The position numbers were made by a program, and so were the translations under genes. Positions 27,200 to 39,109 of a stretch of DNA of 64,000 bases are shown here, in pieces (the first letter of the stretch is position 1; the number at the start of each line of letters is the position of its first letter). The stretch is from Gelatoporia subvermispora B. Lineage: Eukaryota; Basidiomycota; Agaricomycetes; Polyporales; Gelatoporiaceae. The stretch covers positions 66,836-130,835 of the forward strand of contig KB445813.1 of assembly GCA_000320605.2 (NCBI GenBank), read 5' to 3'. The notes below the pieces were generated by a model. That model searched no databases. It was not told the DNA's origin and was given only the letters and a program-made list of their open reading frames with translations.

Positions 27200-28180
27200 G
27201 TGCAGCCGCCAGCAATAACGACGCATACAGCCGACCGCATACACACCGGAAACCCAGCAGGAGCTGCGGACAATTTCGCTCCGGCGTACGAGTTAGACTT
27301 AACGATGTCTGTGGTGTTCGGGCCTCGCGCACCTCGGTGCGGGCGTCATATATGCTCTTGTGCAGCGAGTTCTACACGCTGCTGGATATCGGGTATCCGC
27401 AGGCCATCGATTCCGACGAAAGAAGTGGTGTGCCGTACCCACTAGACACAGAGTCCTGATCGAGAGTTCGGAAGGTGTCGGTTCACACCGAACGCAATAG
27501 ATTTTGTCTTGCCCTCTGCTGCAAGGCCTGAGGGGAGCACATACTGGGCAAGCTTCAACAGGACCGGCTCGTTAGATGCTTGGTATGTGTCGAACCATAC
27601 GTCTTATATTCACACTCGCAGTCCTGTTGTCTGTCGTAGGCGAGAGCAATATTACTGACAATAGAGTATGCACGTCGGATGATCGACTAAGGCGCAACGT
27701 TGGATGATGATGTGGGAGGATCCAAAGGACGTCCGAGACAGTGCTCAGCGTATGCTAAGCCAACACCAAGCAAGCGTACAGAGAGAGATCGTCCCGATAG
27801 GCCCGCCAGTGAACACGCATAACGTAGCCAGCAATGCAATGGATTTCTGGAATAATGTACATGTGACGGGGAACAGGAAACAAGAGCCACAGGTATCATG
27901 ACCACATATGAGATCTGATCCGTCGATGCAGAATTTGAGAGAAGAATGTTCACCACATAGCTATAGAACAGAAGACCGTCCAAACGAAGCGAGACGGTGG
28001 GGCTCAGGAAGGGGCAGACGTGAGTCGGCTACGACCACTTCACCCGAGACTCCGGAGGTGATTGGAGGGAACCGCAAAGTAACGTCGTGTCGTCGCAGAA
28101 CGGAGAATAGTGGGCTCTGCTGCAGAAGTCAAAGAGGAAACCAAACAGACTATATCTGCGAGACTACCCGCATCTGGTCC
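27200..28180. other. Unresolved stretch
   Basis: Short frames only; none was recognised and no splice chain was found. Confidence 0.3.
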
Positions 28181-28187
28181 AAGAGAA

Positions 28188-28301
28188 CCTGAACGATTGA
28201 GCGAGGGGACCTGAACGATTGAGCGAGGGAGCCTGAACGATTGAGCGAGGGAGCCTGAACGATTGAGCGAGGGAGCCTGAACGATTGAGCGAGGGAGCCT
28301 G
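28188..28301. repeat. 22-bp minisatellite, five full units
   Basis: The word CCTGAACGATTGAGCGAG recurs at 28188, 28210, 28232, 28254 and 28276, exactly 22 bp apart, with a partial unit from 28298. Later units are identical; the first differs slightly. No recognised gene spans it. Confidence 0.92.
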
Positions 28302-28850
28302 CCAAGAATAGATGATTGCGTCGGCCGGGAGCAAATGTTCAGTCACATTACTGCTCACAAAGGGGACTCTGAGTGCAGGGGGCGCAAACACATGGCCGAT
28401 CGAAGACATAGAAGGGCAGACAGGACCCAACCCAAGCACCCGAGAAGGGCCCACGGAGCGCATTTATGCCGCAGTGATTGGCGCCAGATATAGTTCAGTT
28501 CCGAGGCTTCCTTGTCAAGAGCTGCCCCAATTATAGAGAACCATGTGAGACTCGCAGCAGACAGGCATGCATCATGGTGCCAGCAAATCCAGAGCGAAGG
28601 GAGAACACGTTGTGACGACGAGAGAGCCCGCGGGCGGTCGTGAGCAACAGGCAAAGACGCACAAAATGCTGTGTGCCCGAACTTCGAAGCCTCCTCATCC
28701 AGGGCTATGGCGTCATAATGAGCTTGCCCTAAACGTTTGAATCTCCGGGCCGTGCGCTCCGGCCCTGCACTCGACCGCCTCGACGGCATCCGCCGGGACG
28801 CCTGAGACGCGATGGCTTGTGAAGTTGAGCACGATGGAGGCGACGACTGC
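28300..28850. other. Unresolved stretch before UGP1 copy B
   Basis: A minus-strand frame (28355-28789, 144 codons) has no recognised domain. The left edge of similarity to UGP1 is blurred between about 28860 and 29050. Confidence 0.3.
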
Positions 28851-29049
28851 GCGCACGTCCTCCCGTCTCCTAAACCGACGTGCGAGGCTTACGCCAGATG
28901 CTCTTTCAATCCTTTTGACGTGCGGTACACCTCAACCCGCGCTTTCAGCCCATAGATTTACCCGCTCAAGCGCTCAATGTTGCAACACCTACAGTTCTTC
29001 GTATACCAGAGCCCATACCATGTCCTCACGATGCACGCACGAGGCCGGC

Positions 29050-30240
29050 AGACCCTCAGCCAGCCCCACTGCCCGCGCGTCACGAAGGACACCCTCCTGC
29101 TCTGCTCAAGGCCGCGGACCACGATGAAAGCGAGTTGTGCCCGACAGGTCATATGACCTCTACAGCACGCCTATGCGTTCTGTCGTGCTCTGCTAGCCCC
29201 TGGCGGAGTCCAAGGACTATACGTATTCCTTGATAACCTAGGAAATGTGCAAGTCGTGCAAACTTGAGAGGAGCTCATATCCTGACCTGATAGTGATAGC
29301 GTCGACGACAAGCTCTTGCCATACATAACTGAGACCCGGGCGTAATTCGTTATGGAGATCACATACAAGGCGAAGGCAGAGACGGTAAGGTACGCACATA
29401 CTCTACCTCCGCCGATCCATGTAGGCTGAGACAGCATTCAGGTTGGAACGCTGATCGACTACGAGGGCTCCATCCGATTGACGGAACTTGCGCAAGTGCC
29501 GTCAGTGAACGCTGAGGTATCCGAGTTCAGTATGTCACTTTCCCTTTATCTACATGTTATGTAGATGCTGATGCCGAATAGTTCACGAACGACCTCTGTG
29601 TCCACCTGTCAACAGTCAAGAGGATCATGCAGGCGTGCGAGCTCGAACATTATATCGTCATCCACCCCAACACGACCGCTGTGATTCAAGTGTGCGAGAG
29701 CCAGCGGAGTATGCCAGGAAACGAGTAACTCGTTATGTAGTACGAGGCCGGTGCCGCGATCAAGGGCGCGCACGGCGTGAACGTGTCGAGGTCGCGCTTC
29801 CTGCCGGTCAAGTCGTGCTCGGACCTGCTGCTGATCAAGTCGGACGTTTACTTGCTGCAGCACGGGCATCTGGTGATCAACCCGAACCGCATGTTCGAGA
29901 CGACGCCCGTGATCAAGCTGGGCGACCACTTCAAGAAGATCGCGCAGTTCCAGAAGCGGTTCATGAAGATCCCGCATATCATCGATCTGGACCACTTGAC
30001 GGTGACGGGCGACGTGTACTTTAGACGGAACGTCACGTTGCGCGGGACAGTTATCGGTGAGCGCACTCTAAGTGCGGGTTCGTTGTTCGGGGTGCTCATC
30101 ACGTGACTGCAATTGTAGCAAACGAGGGGCACAGGATTAATATACCCGACGGATGTGTACTCGAGAACCGTGAGCCGCTCATCCCCACTGACGTATGCAG
30201 GGTTGATCGTGCTATGATCGCGCCCCGCGACATGTACGAC
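29050..30240 (+). pseudogene. UGP1 copy B, decayed
   Basis: Corresponds to UGP1 from the middle of exon 4 to the end. Introns are retained: the sequence around 29230-29300 matches the exon 4/intron/exon 5 junction of UGP1. Exon 5 carries a TAA where UGP1 has a Glu codon (about 29343), the exon 7 region is degraded, and exon 4 is frameshifted. By contrast the exon 8 equivalent (about 29762-30057) is still open and nearly identical ([17 protein letters not shown] and [20 protein letters not shown]). The N-terminal nucleotide-binding loop is missing. The 3' flank to about 30400 matches that of UGP1 closely, so this is the youngest copy at its 3' end. Confidence 0.9.
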
Positions 30241-30409
30241 ACACGGCGCATATCCGCCATTAGCAACACCACCCATAGACGCGCGTATCTTGTATATCTG
30301 AGACACATGGACATTGCTCGCCAGGCACGCATACGTATAATTAGGAGTAAAGGAGTATGACAAAATACGACACAGGATTTTTGGATGCATGTGTTCGTTA
30401 TCAGTGAGC

Positions 30410-32820
30410 AACGGACCGGGATTTTCAAAGCATAAAATATCTTAATCCTCACTTCAGGCTGGCCCATGTCGTCCAGCGGACCTTTCTTCGTGAATCACTA
30501 TTCGTGTCCGACTTGGTTCAGAGCCAGTGGATACACAGGGCTTACAACAGAGTTATCACCTCCAGCGCCATGTTCCTCCCCGCCCGTTGCTTACTCTTTT
30601 TTTCGACCTGCAGAACCATCCCTGGTGACCCTCATTCTTCAGTATGCTCACAGCTGCCTGGGGTCTCCAACAAGCAAGCAGCAATAAGAAGGTCTGCGCA
30701 GCGGAACGGGGACATGTCGCGTTCCCGGGCCTCAGGTATCACAATACATCACCGACATGCTGTCCGCGAGTCTCGTCCTGCAGCTATATACCTCTTGGTT
30801 CCAGATATTACCTCTTCCACAGTGCATGCCCTCCTACGGGACGTGTGGGACACCCGACTTTGCTACATCATCGTGATCAACACGTCCGACAGATGCCTAC
30901 GCCTGCCTTCAGAGACTGCACGGTCCTCATATTCTGTCTCACCTCCATAGGTTGACCCGAGACGTCTGTAGTCGCTTAGTCGCATGGCCTTGACCCCCCT
31001 CAGCGACATCGCGACCAAGGTCAGCGTCAACAGCATCGATGAGGCCTGGGAGATCCCTGTCGACATTGTGCGCACTCCACGCCTAGTGAAGATCACCGCA
31101 ACGGCTGACACGAACTGGATGTGCAGATCTCCATCTACGGTACCGCGGCATTCTTGCGTCCGCCCTCGCCTAACGCAGCAACGTTGTAAAAATGGCCCAG
31201 TGAACTACTCTGTCTCTCGTAGGTATCTATCCACAGTGTGCAATGATTAGGCAGCGATGCCAAAGTTTGCGGGTTGCAGTTACTGTGGCAGATCGATCAA
31301 CGACGAGAAAGCTAACGATCATATTGATTAATGCGATAGCTCACGCGCAACCAATAGGAGTGCGCGTGCGCGGATTCATGGGGTATGAACATGGCAGCGG
31401 TGAGAATGGTTCACGGGCGAACGCGAACGTCCGACCAGAGCTGGCTATCAGCTGCGTCTGCAGTCAGCCGAGTGGGCAGATCCGAAAGACGCAGCATGCA
31501 GCGTTAGCTTCTACTCAACATGGATCTGCCCGGGATCGGTGCACCAAAGACGTTTGGAAGCACATGTCACGAGAAATACGTACCGAAGTAAGGGACGGTC
31601 GACAAGCATCACGCGTTTTCCCAGATTGTTAAAAAAGCTTCACGAGACAGAACAGATAGATATGCGGTATTCTGGGATATGCGCACTGTGATGTCCCGAA
31701 TTGTCTGATGGGATTTGTATCGGTCGTCATGCTGGCCATATAAGTTCCCGTACAGAAATGCCATAGATTGTGACACTTGACTCTTGCGTGAGAAATTTCT
31801 CTTAGAATAGGTTTGGGGCTTTTTCAATCGAGAATACAGGTAGTGGCAGATGTCACTACGATTTTTCGAGGGGCTGCCATACGTTCATGCATAGATTTCT
31901 TGCTGAGATGAGGCCGCAGTTACATATCCCGCTCACGCAGCAAGGTTCAATTAGAGGAGTTATGACAGGAGGCATGACACACAAACCGCTCAAAGCGGTG
32001 CCAGAAAGCCCAGGATAAACGCGAAGCCGTTGGTCCGACGCGAGAATTCAGCCATCGCATCAGTTCCAGCGACGGGAGCAATGTTTGATGATATCGAGAA
32101 CTCAATGCTTGTAATACCTCCAAAGATGTGCGATGCCGAATTTATGAGGTCCTTCGGAGTCGCAGAAATCATCACCCAGAGACACAGCCTGTTAAGTCTT
32201 GACGTTTTGGACTTAGAAAGGTAAAAACAAAAGGAATTTGGTCTCGGTAGAGCCGAGATGTTGCGTGCATGGCAAATGATCGCGGACATTGTCGTTCCAA
32301 ACAGGAAGCGTGTACGTACAGGACGTGCGCATGTGCACTGGTGTAATAACGTAGTAAGCTACGAGGTCCGCGAAATGTAGGCACGGCGCGGCAAAGACAG
32401 CTCAACACCTCCCTAGTGCAAGATGGGATCGAAGGGCCTTGGCTGAGGCCGCAATGACTCTATGATATGCGAGCAGTGCTGATTTATCTGCTTCAACTCC
32501 ATTATATAACAACAAAGATTACATAAAATTTGGCCGGATCGTCAATATGAAGGTCATGTCCTAGTCCATTCTGATTATGAAGGCTCGACACAGGTGAGTC
32601 CTACAATAACGAGCCTGTACTTAGTTTTAAAATCTAAAAATATTGAGAAAGGCTGTCACGTCGACTGACCTGCCAGATGAGTTCTGCCGCGTGACATCGG
32701 CACGCATTCGACGAGAAAAGACGCGGAGATTGCGCAAGGCAGCTCAAATGTGCCGAAACCGATCCCTGATGAAGACGTCCACACAGCGAGCGTGTCGTGA
32801 GAGGATCTATACGAATATCG
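30410..32820. other. Unresolved stretch after UGP1 copy B
   Basis: Similarity to the UGP1 flank ends near 30410. A frame near 30800-30900 contains an ALLRD-type word reminiscent of DUF6533 proteins, but the surrounding signature is absent. I see no convincing gene. Confidence 0.3.
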
Positions 32821-32823
32821 TAC

Positions 32824-34234
32824 ATGACTGCGCCAGACCCTGTGGATGTGGATCTGATCGCCGATCAGATTCCTGAATCCCTGCCCGCGGTTGTGAATAA
32901 CCATTTGGATGATATAAGTCATACGCTCCTTGTTACCTCCATCCAGCCTCCTGCAATATCCCTTCGCTACTGTGACACATTTCTCTGGCTCGCTCACGGC
33001 TTGAAATTGCTCCGCGATGTCTTCTTTCTTCCAAAACTCATATTACATCGTCATTAATGTCAATGCGATCATGTATGGTGCGCGAGATGTGAAAATGTGC
33101 TGGGACTTTCATTTATCTCATCCGCCTTGTAACCAGGCGTCGAGCTCGTACTCTATTTCCAGACTATGGGCATGCTTTTCAACCGTGGTCGAGGCAGAAT
33201 GACGAGGAACAACAAGTTTCTTGCGTGCTTCAGCACCGCACTGCTCTTCCTCATCACCATTTACATATCCACTGAGGCAGTGTTTGGGGAAGAAATGTGG
33301 ATAGTGCATGCCGCTGACCCTGGAGGGCCGGTGCTGTACTTCGAGGAGAATGCGAGCATCTGGTACCAGACGTGGGGAACGGTGGCTGCCCTCATGCTCA
33401 ATTGGCTCGCAGACGGCCTCATGGTAAGCTACTTCGTCTAGTAGTTTCTATCATGGTTAGGTTGACGTTGCGCACAGATATACCGCTGTTATGTAATATC
33501 GAACAACTTCTATGTAGTCACGTTCCCTCTATTCCTTTTTGTGGCGACCTGGGGTGAGTGTTAAGTGGACTCATGTCCATCTCTCCTTGACAGTATCTGA
33601 ATCCTGAATCCAGCTCTCGGTATTCTCGAGGTCTGGGCATCTGGCTCCCCCGGGACAAACTTCTTCAAGGGCAAAGCTACTCAAATCGAGCTCGCATATT
33701 TCCTCACGACAGTTGGTCTCAATATCGTGACGACAAGTCTGATTTGTCTCCGTATTCTCTCCCAAGCCAAGCATGTTGAGAGAGCCATGGGGCGCTCACG
33801 TGCCCATATATATACCAACGCAACTGCTCTCATAATCGAGTCAGCCTTGCCGTACACTGTGGGAGGTATCGCAGCTGCTGTCGCTGTGGGTCTGAATAGT
33901 GATATTTCCGTACTCATGGAGACTGTATACATGATGTTTGCGGTAGGTTTGCCTATGATCGTGGCCTCCTAGTGCTGACCACATATTTCCCTAGTGCATC
34001 TCGCCGCAACTGCTGATCCTGCGTGTACTCTATGGCAGAGTCTGGACGAGGGAGACAACCACGGCTCTTCCGACTACGTTTGCTGCCGCGTCAAACTCAG
34101 GACTTACGGGCTCCTCCACGACACGGGGACAGGAAGATTCGGATATCGTTCTCGAAGACTTCCCCAAGGGTCGTATACTGGTCGCAACGGATGAGACAGA
34201 TCGCGAAAGGAAATTGATTCACCAGGTTTCATAG
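32824..34234 (+). CDS. Agaricomycete seven-helix membrane protein (uncharacterised)
   Basis: Starts MTAPDPVDVDLIADQIPES at 32824. Later exons encode NRGRGRMTRNNKFLACFSTA, then IYISTEAVFGEEMWIVHA, WYQTWGTVAALMLNWLADGL (to about 33423), IYRCYVISNNFYVVTF and ALGILEVWASGSPGTNFF, TTSLICLRIL, then IIESALPYTVGGIAAAVAVG and a last exon with CISPQLLILRVLYGRVW, reached over an intron at about 33946-33993. The polar cytosolic tail ends HQVS at the stop 34232-34234. The run of hydrophobic helices with these landmarks is the pattern of a widespread Agaricomycete membrane family of unknown function, resembling a receptor in topology. The frame is open across all exons I can place; the exact borders of the first two introns are uncertain. 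Confidence 0.75.
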
Positions 34235-34239
34235 AACTT

Positions 34240-35140
34240 TCAATCGCTACATTCGTGAAAGTATAACAGAGGACGTGCGATGTATGCCACACAATTTGAC
34301 GTTTTCTCGTTGAGTTGTACACAACACATAGCAACTAGCTTCGGTCATGATCGGAAGCTCAACGGCGTCATACCACAGCTTAACCATCGGAATGATGAAT
34401 ACGCTGGGTAGACGTTGTATGTCTCTATACTACTACCTGAAGTGGGGGAATGGTGAAGAACAATGTAAACAATACATTGTGCCCACTGTCATAGTGCCTT
34501 GATAGCTGCGTGAGCCGTGTATGAATTGCATACATCAAGAAAATCATCAGGACAATGTCTACTTGACCTGCATTTTCGGTACCTGGGCACCCTTAATGCT
34601 CGGCTCACGATTGGGATACCTGAGATACAGGTTATTGCTATTTTGATCGCGTTCTGGACATTTGACACAACAACATCCAAAAGGGCTTCGCTCCTTTGCT
34701 CTGTAGCTGATATCTGTTTAGCACGGTTAGCGCGTCGTAGAACAAGAGTGCTAAGTACCAACCTTATTCTACGTGAGAGTGGTCAATGGGCTGCTCGGCA
34801 CCTGCAAGTCAGCACCCACGGAGACAGAGCATGCGCGTCGAGCGCTCAGCCGAATTTGATCGTGAATAACAGGAATCAGGGTTAGGGCCATAAGACGTCA
34901 TCCGGGCGCTCAGCAACTCGCTTTTCTCCGTTGAATGCGATGAGGACAGTGCTGTCATGTTGCCTTGCGACGACGATCACGGTTCATCTTAGATTCCTTC
35001 TCCCTGGCAGAACAGCGTAGCGAAACCTGTAGTAGACTTTCAACGTGCTCGGATACTGCTCTGTTACCCCGCCTCTCACTGCAGTAGCACGTCATGACCC
35101 GTGCCGAAACCAGGATATGCTGCCCGCTTCTCAAGTCACC
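34240..35140. other. Intergenic, possible relic of an MLKL-like exon
   Basis: On the minus strand around 34760-34620 a frame reads ALLDVVVSNVQNAIKIA and ISGIPIVSRAL. This resembles the first helix exon of the NLR gene (ALISNLITTLDTANEVL with PIPGAAYAL). Nothing follows to complete the domain, so at most it is a remnant. Confidence 0.3.
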
Positions 35141-35143
35141 GGT

Positions 35144-35598
35144 CTATTCATTACCATCACTATTGCTCACCACCTCCTCGTTTTTTACCTCGTCCACTCT
35201 GACCATCTCACCCTCCTCGTCCTCCGGTGTATAACCTTTCTTTTCCCAGACTTTGATCCGCGCACGCTCCTCAGCGCTGAACTTATCGGGTGATTGCGCG
35301 GCCTCTTCAACGATCTCTTTGGCACGTTTGACGAAGATAGCTTCGAGCGACGCTACAGTTCCATCATCCGGGCCATTATTCTGCACGCAGTGTCATATCA
35401 GCATGGTCGGACCCAGTCAAGAACTGTACTTTGACCCGCTCTATACCATTCACTTATTTTTGCACAGTTGTCTACATGTCCCAGCATAGAAACGTATTGG
35501 ACATATTCCCATGCCTCCGAATCGTGCAGCCAATTCTGCAAAGACGTCTTCACAAAGCCATGTAGAGCTTGCCCGAGCTCGGGTGTATTGCGCATCAT
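35144..35598 (-). pseudogene. NLR-like gene fragment, last two exons
   Basis: The upstream exon (35598 to about 35400) encodes NTPELGQALHGFVKTSLQNW and ends in WYRAG. After an intron, the last exon encodes NNGPDDG...AAQSPDKFSAEERARIKVWEKKGYT and an acidic tail ending at 35144. It matches the C-terminus of the NLR gene at 40.65 kb and the fragment at 5.2-6.2 kb. The similarity stops abruptly at about 35600, where UGP1-derived sequence on the opposite strand begins, which gives a clean chimeric junction. There is no NTPase domain. Confidence 0.75.
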
Positions 35599-35604
35599 AG
35601 AGAT

Positions 35605-36420
35605 GGGTACGAGAGCTCAGCTCGGTTGCTGAAGGTCGCGCAGGTGCTCTCGGAGCACATCGAGGGCTTCCAAGTACAGTGCGCTGTATTTCCCCAACTA
35701 ATCCCTTGGAGATGTGAACTCCGAATAGTTTGGGAGTTCAACGTTTTCAGCACCCTGCTTGTGGATCCACGTGCCGATGAGCTCGAGCTTGACATGAACA
35801 CCGACCTCAAGACTACAGACCGCCCGGTTGTCTTCCCGACACATGCGTACTTGCTGAGACTGCCAGGGATCGAGCACCGACTGATCTGCACCTCACTATG
35901 TACCTCGAGGCCGCCTCCGGAACCAGGTCAAGTACTTCAAATACACGCATAGCGTGAGCGTACCGTGGTTGCGCTTCCAGAGTTTACGCTGCGCTGGGCA
36001 TTTACCGGTTAGCCGGCATCTCGTGTGCTGCTTGCATTGCTCGATCGGTGCTCATTACGCGATTCAAAAGTTATAGCAAACAAATGACAGGTGACTGATA
36101 TACCCAGTAACCGCAAGTTGCCCTTATCACAGTCGTGGCCCATACCGTTGACTGCCTTTATACAGAGCTGCTATTTGGAAACCTCAACATGGTTGAGCTA
36201 CGATCGCATCCCGCCGACATGTAGAACATGTGACGTATCTATCAGCTCCCACCTCCAATGGATGTGCACGTGGTGTAGCTGAGACTTGTGGATATTGCCC
36301 CCCGGGCACGTATACGTAGAACTAGGAGAGTAGGATTATAACAAAATAAGATATGGCTTTTTGCGAGGCACATCCTTCGCTGCGAGTGATCATTCATACA
36401 AGACAGACCGAGGTGAATAG
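35605..36420 (+). pseudogene. UGP1 copy C, heavily decayed
   Basis: Begins inside the UGP1 exon 6 equivalent (a GGTTGCTGAAGGTCGCGCAG word) and runs through to the 3' flank. Large parts of exons 8 and 9 are deleted, and several stops and frameshifts are present. The end of the last exon is still visible near 36175-36200 as TTTGGAAACCTCAACATGG. It is clearly older or faster-decaying than copy B. Confidence 0.8.
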
Positions 36421-36426
36421 AGGTTA

Positions 36427-36545
36427 TTTGCTGGCACCTAGGTGCCAGTTCTGAATTACCAATTGGGCTCCACTTGTCTCTCGGCAAAAGTGCGGGAGGT
36501 GGCGCGCTTGGGGTTCAGAAAATCGCTCACCTAGGTGCCAGCAAA
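36427..36545. mobile_element. MITE-like element with 18-bp terminal inverted repeats
   Basis: TTTGCTGGCACCTAGGTG at 36427-36444 is the exact reverse complement of CACCTAGGTGCCAGCAAA at 36528-36545, enclosing an 83-bp core with no coding capacity. Each terminus itself contains the palindrome CACCTAGGTG. A target-site duplication is not obvious. It lies at the 3' edge of UGP1 copy C. Confidence 0.7.
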
Positions 36546-36619
36546 CAAGCTCTAATGGACTTGAATGGATGGAGATTAGATTTCGAAATGCTAACGCAAA
36601 TGCGAGCTAGTTTGTCTGA

Positions 36620-37290
36620 TAGGACTAGGGGGCGACACGCGTAGATTTAGGACACGAGTCAAAGACATACTTGCGTACTTGGATGCTGTGTATGCGTGGC
36701 TTTGTGTGCTCGGCCGTAAGGGCGATGTGCTTACTTAAATTCGATCGTGGCTGCGTGCACACAGCTCCACCGCGTTCATGCATTGGTAAAGTATTAGGCT
36801 TGCACCGCCGTAGGAGCGCATATCGTGCCGAGGCATAGGATTGCACATTGTTAACGGTTCGACATTGGACAGGGCGTACAAGTTTTCCTAGGAGTGCACC
36901 GCATATGCCTGATAGCTGAGGAAGAGCGCAATTAATTCTATAATGCACACATTGCAATGTGTGAGCTACTAGATCTCCCCTTGTGAGCAATGAATGAACT
37001 AAGAGTATCTGTGGCGTACAATACAAGCACAGTAATACGATGCTCTTCGTGACATGTACATAACCGAGCAAAGGGAAACGAGAGTAAAGTTATGGTGAGC
37101 GCTGGAGTGCTGGATTAGTGAGACAAGTACAGGTTGTATGTGACGTACGATATGAGCGCAGTGCGATCCGCGAACGCAGGACATGTTGAGCACTGGTAAA
37201 AAAAAATAGGAATTGATGGACGCCCTTGATATTACCAATACCGCACATAGTAGGAACTGCGTTTCTCGTGACATGGCCGATCTGCCGGGC
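36620..37290. repeat. Duplicated UGP1 downstream flank
   Basis: 36.62-36.87 kb matches 18.755-19.0 kb in the same order and orientation (both contain TTGCGTAC followed by TGGATGCTG). Within 37010-37200 an imperfect internal repeat of about 60 bp (GTGGCGTACAATA-like, then GTGACGTACGATA-like) can be seen. No gene was recognised. Confidence 0.65.
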
Positions 37291-37299
37291 AATAGTGTC

Positions 37300-38183
37300 A
37301 TCCGAGGAGAGTGGTGGGTGAAAATCCGTTGAAATGGTCTGAAGGGCTAATTCTGAGCCGAAAGGCAGTCATTAGCAGTTGGATAGAGCTCGGAATGGTT
37401 GTGGCGACTACTTACCCATGCGACCGTTGCTCGCGAGTAGCATTGCCGTATTGTTATTGATGCGGCCACCTAAGTTCACTTGTTCAACAAAATATTAGTG
37501 CATCATTGCATGATTAACCATGGCAATCGCAGCCTGCGCGGGCGATGTGTAAGCTCTACAAAGTGAAAGATTGGATGTACGAACTTGAGAGGTATCACAT
37601 GCTGTGTGGATTCTAGTGGTGCAATCTAGTATCTTCTCTGCATTTCGTTTGGCCCGAATCAATTTCTTGAATTTGCTGCACTTGGAAACACTGAGTATGT
37701 CCGCTTCAATCTCGTGCAGCGCCATATTGGGCCACGATATTAGGACAAATTCAGGATATGTATCAGGACGACTGTCAGGGAAATCATACACACCCAACGA
37801 GAGAGTCTAACGCAACCTTAACCGTGTCACTCATGTCGTGTTTATCGACTTCGTTGAGTATGTTCAGCAACGTCTGAGCTTCATCAGCAAGTCGCTATAA
37901 TTTCTTCTTGTTGTCTTTCATCGCCTGAACAATTGAACGGGTTACCTGGATGCATGACGCAATTGCAGGAGAGAGCGAACTGTCTACGAACCTTGCAGCA
38001 TTTGATCAACCCCAATGCTAGTCCAGTGACGGCCTGAAGCGTGACCGACGTAATATTGGCCACACCGTCCACAACCTGACCAGTCACCTCTATGCCGTCT
38101 GCAATGACCGAGGTGGCCGTCTTGGAGGGACGATAACACTTGATAGCCGTCTTGACCTTCTTGAGCATATCCTTGAGCGACAT
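37300..38183 (-). pseudogene. MLKL N-terminal-like domain gene, copy 2, broken
   Basis: Exon 1 (38183-37992) encodes MSLKDMLKKVKTAIK, VIADGIEVTGQVVDG and LQAVTGLALGLIKCCK, aligning with copy 1 from end to end. The exon with KCSKFKKLI and ILDCTTRIHTACDT (about 37720-37590) aligns with copy 1 exon 3. The next exon starts AAIAMVNHAMMH and then meets a TAA where copy 1 reads through, so the gene is disabled there. A further remnant of copy 1 exon 5 is visible to about 37300. It lies downstream of, and convergent with, UGP1 copy C, repeating the UGP1/copy 1 arrangement. Confidence 0.7.
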
Positions 38184-38189
38184 TGGGCA

Positions 38190-39100
38190 AAATGTTGGCG
38201 GAGTCAGCGGTGGGGACTATGACGATGGGTGTGGGAGTCGATGAGAGTAGCTCCTCAGCTGGACGCAGGGCGTTGAGGCAGAGACAGCCAGAACCCAGGT
38301 ACACATTCGAGCACAGCGTTACTAGGCCACTGCCATCCCGGGCTGTCGATGTTATTTGAGCTGGCACCGCCCTGCCAGAAAAAGAGCTGTGATTTTTGCT
38401 TCAAATATTTTTCGCTGCGCCGAAGTAATTTGGTAGGCTACTTATCCGTTCCAGCGAGCCTTGTAGGTTGCGGAATCCCTGCGCTCCATACGATTACTAT
38501 CACATCGTATCCGCGTATTTATCTTGAGCTTTCACAGGTCATTGGTTACTTTTTTACCATGTGCATAGAAACTCCATATGCACTGAGCTGTCCAAGACGT
38601 TGGATGCACTACAGTGCCCGTAGGCCCATCAAGCCGCGAGTTCAAGCAAAGGGCGAGCCGTGAGTCGGGCGCTCAAATGTGCGCGTTGTCGCGCCTCGAT
38701 GATCGATCGTGCATCACGTGCACACGCACCAAGCTCGGAGCGCTGACGTTTGTGCTTTCTGCTCTCGGTGACCCTGTCCAAGTCTTACCCGTCCATGATG
38801 GCACTTGAGCGACGCCATTCTGTCAGTGACCCCGCGGATGCCGCACGATCATACTGCGAGTCTGTGACATCTCTCGACTTGGCATTCTTCCGATCGGCAT
38901 TAGGGCTTCCCCTAGTACAGCTCGTGCCAAGCCTCTCCGTAGACAAGCCTGTCTTCAGCATCCTCCACCCTAGAGCCAAGCAGCCACAAGGTACGCTCAC
39001 TGAGATAGCAACACTAGGTCGAAGAACCACATTCAACTGGGCATTTCCACAAGTGCAGTTCATCCTCCTCCAGACTCCGTGTCACTTCCCATAACGCACA
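38190..39100. other. Intergenic, nothing recognised
   Basis: Short frames only. The sequence from 38.75 to 39.06 kb has a plus-strand open frame of 114 codons without a recognisable motif. It may be diverged UGP1 exon 3-4 flank, but I cannot show it. Confidence 0.3.
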
Positions 39101-39109
39101 CCCCAGGTC

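Noticed and set aside
30790..31250. Possible third DUF6533 gene from an ALLRD word
   Set aside because: The YDxLLTLP, TWxKT and LRQ landmarks are absent on either side; probably chance.
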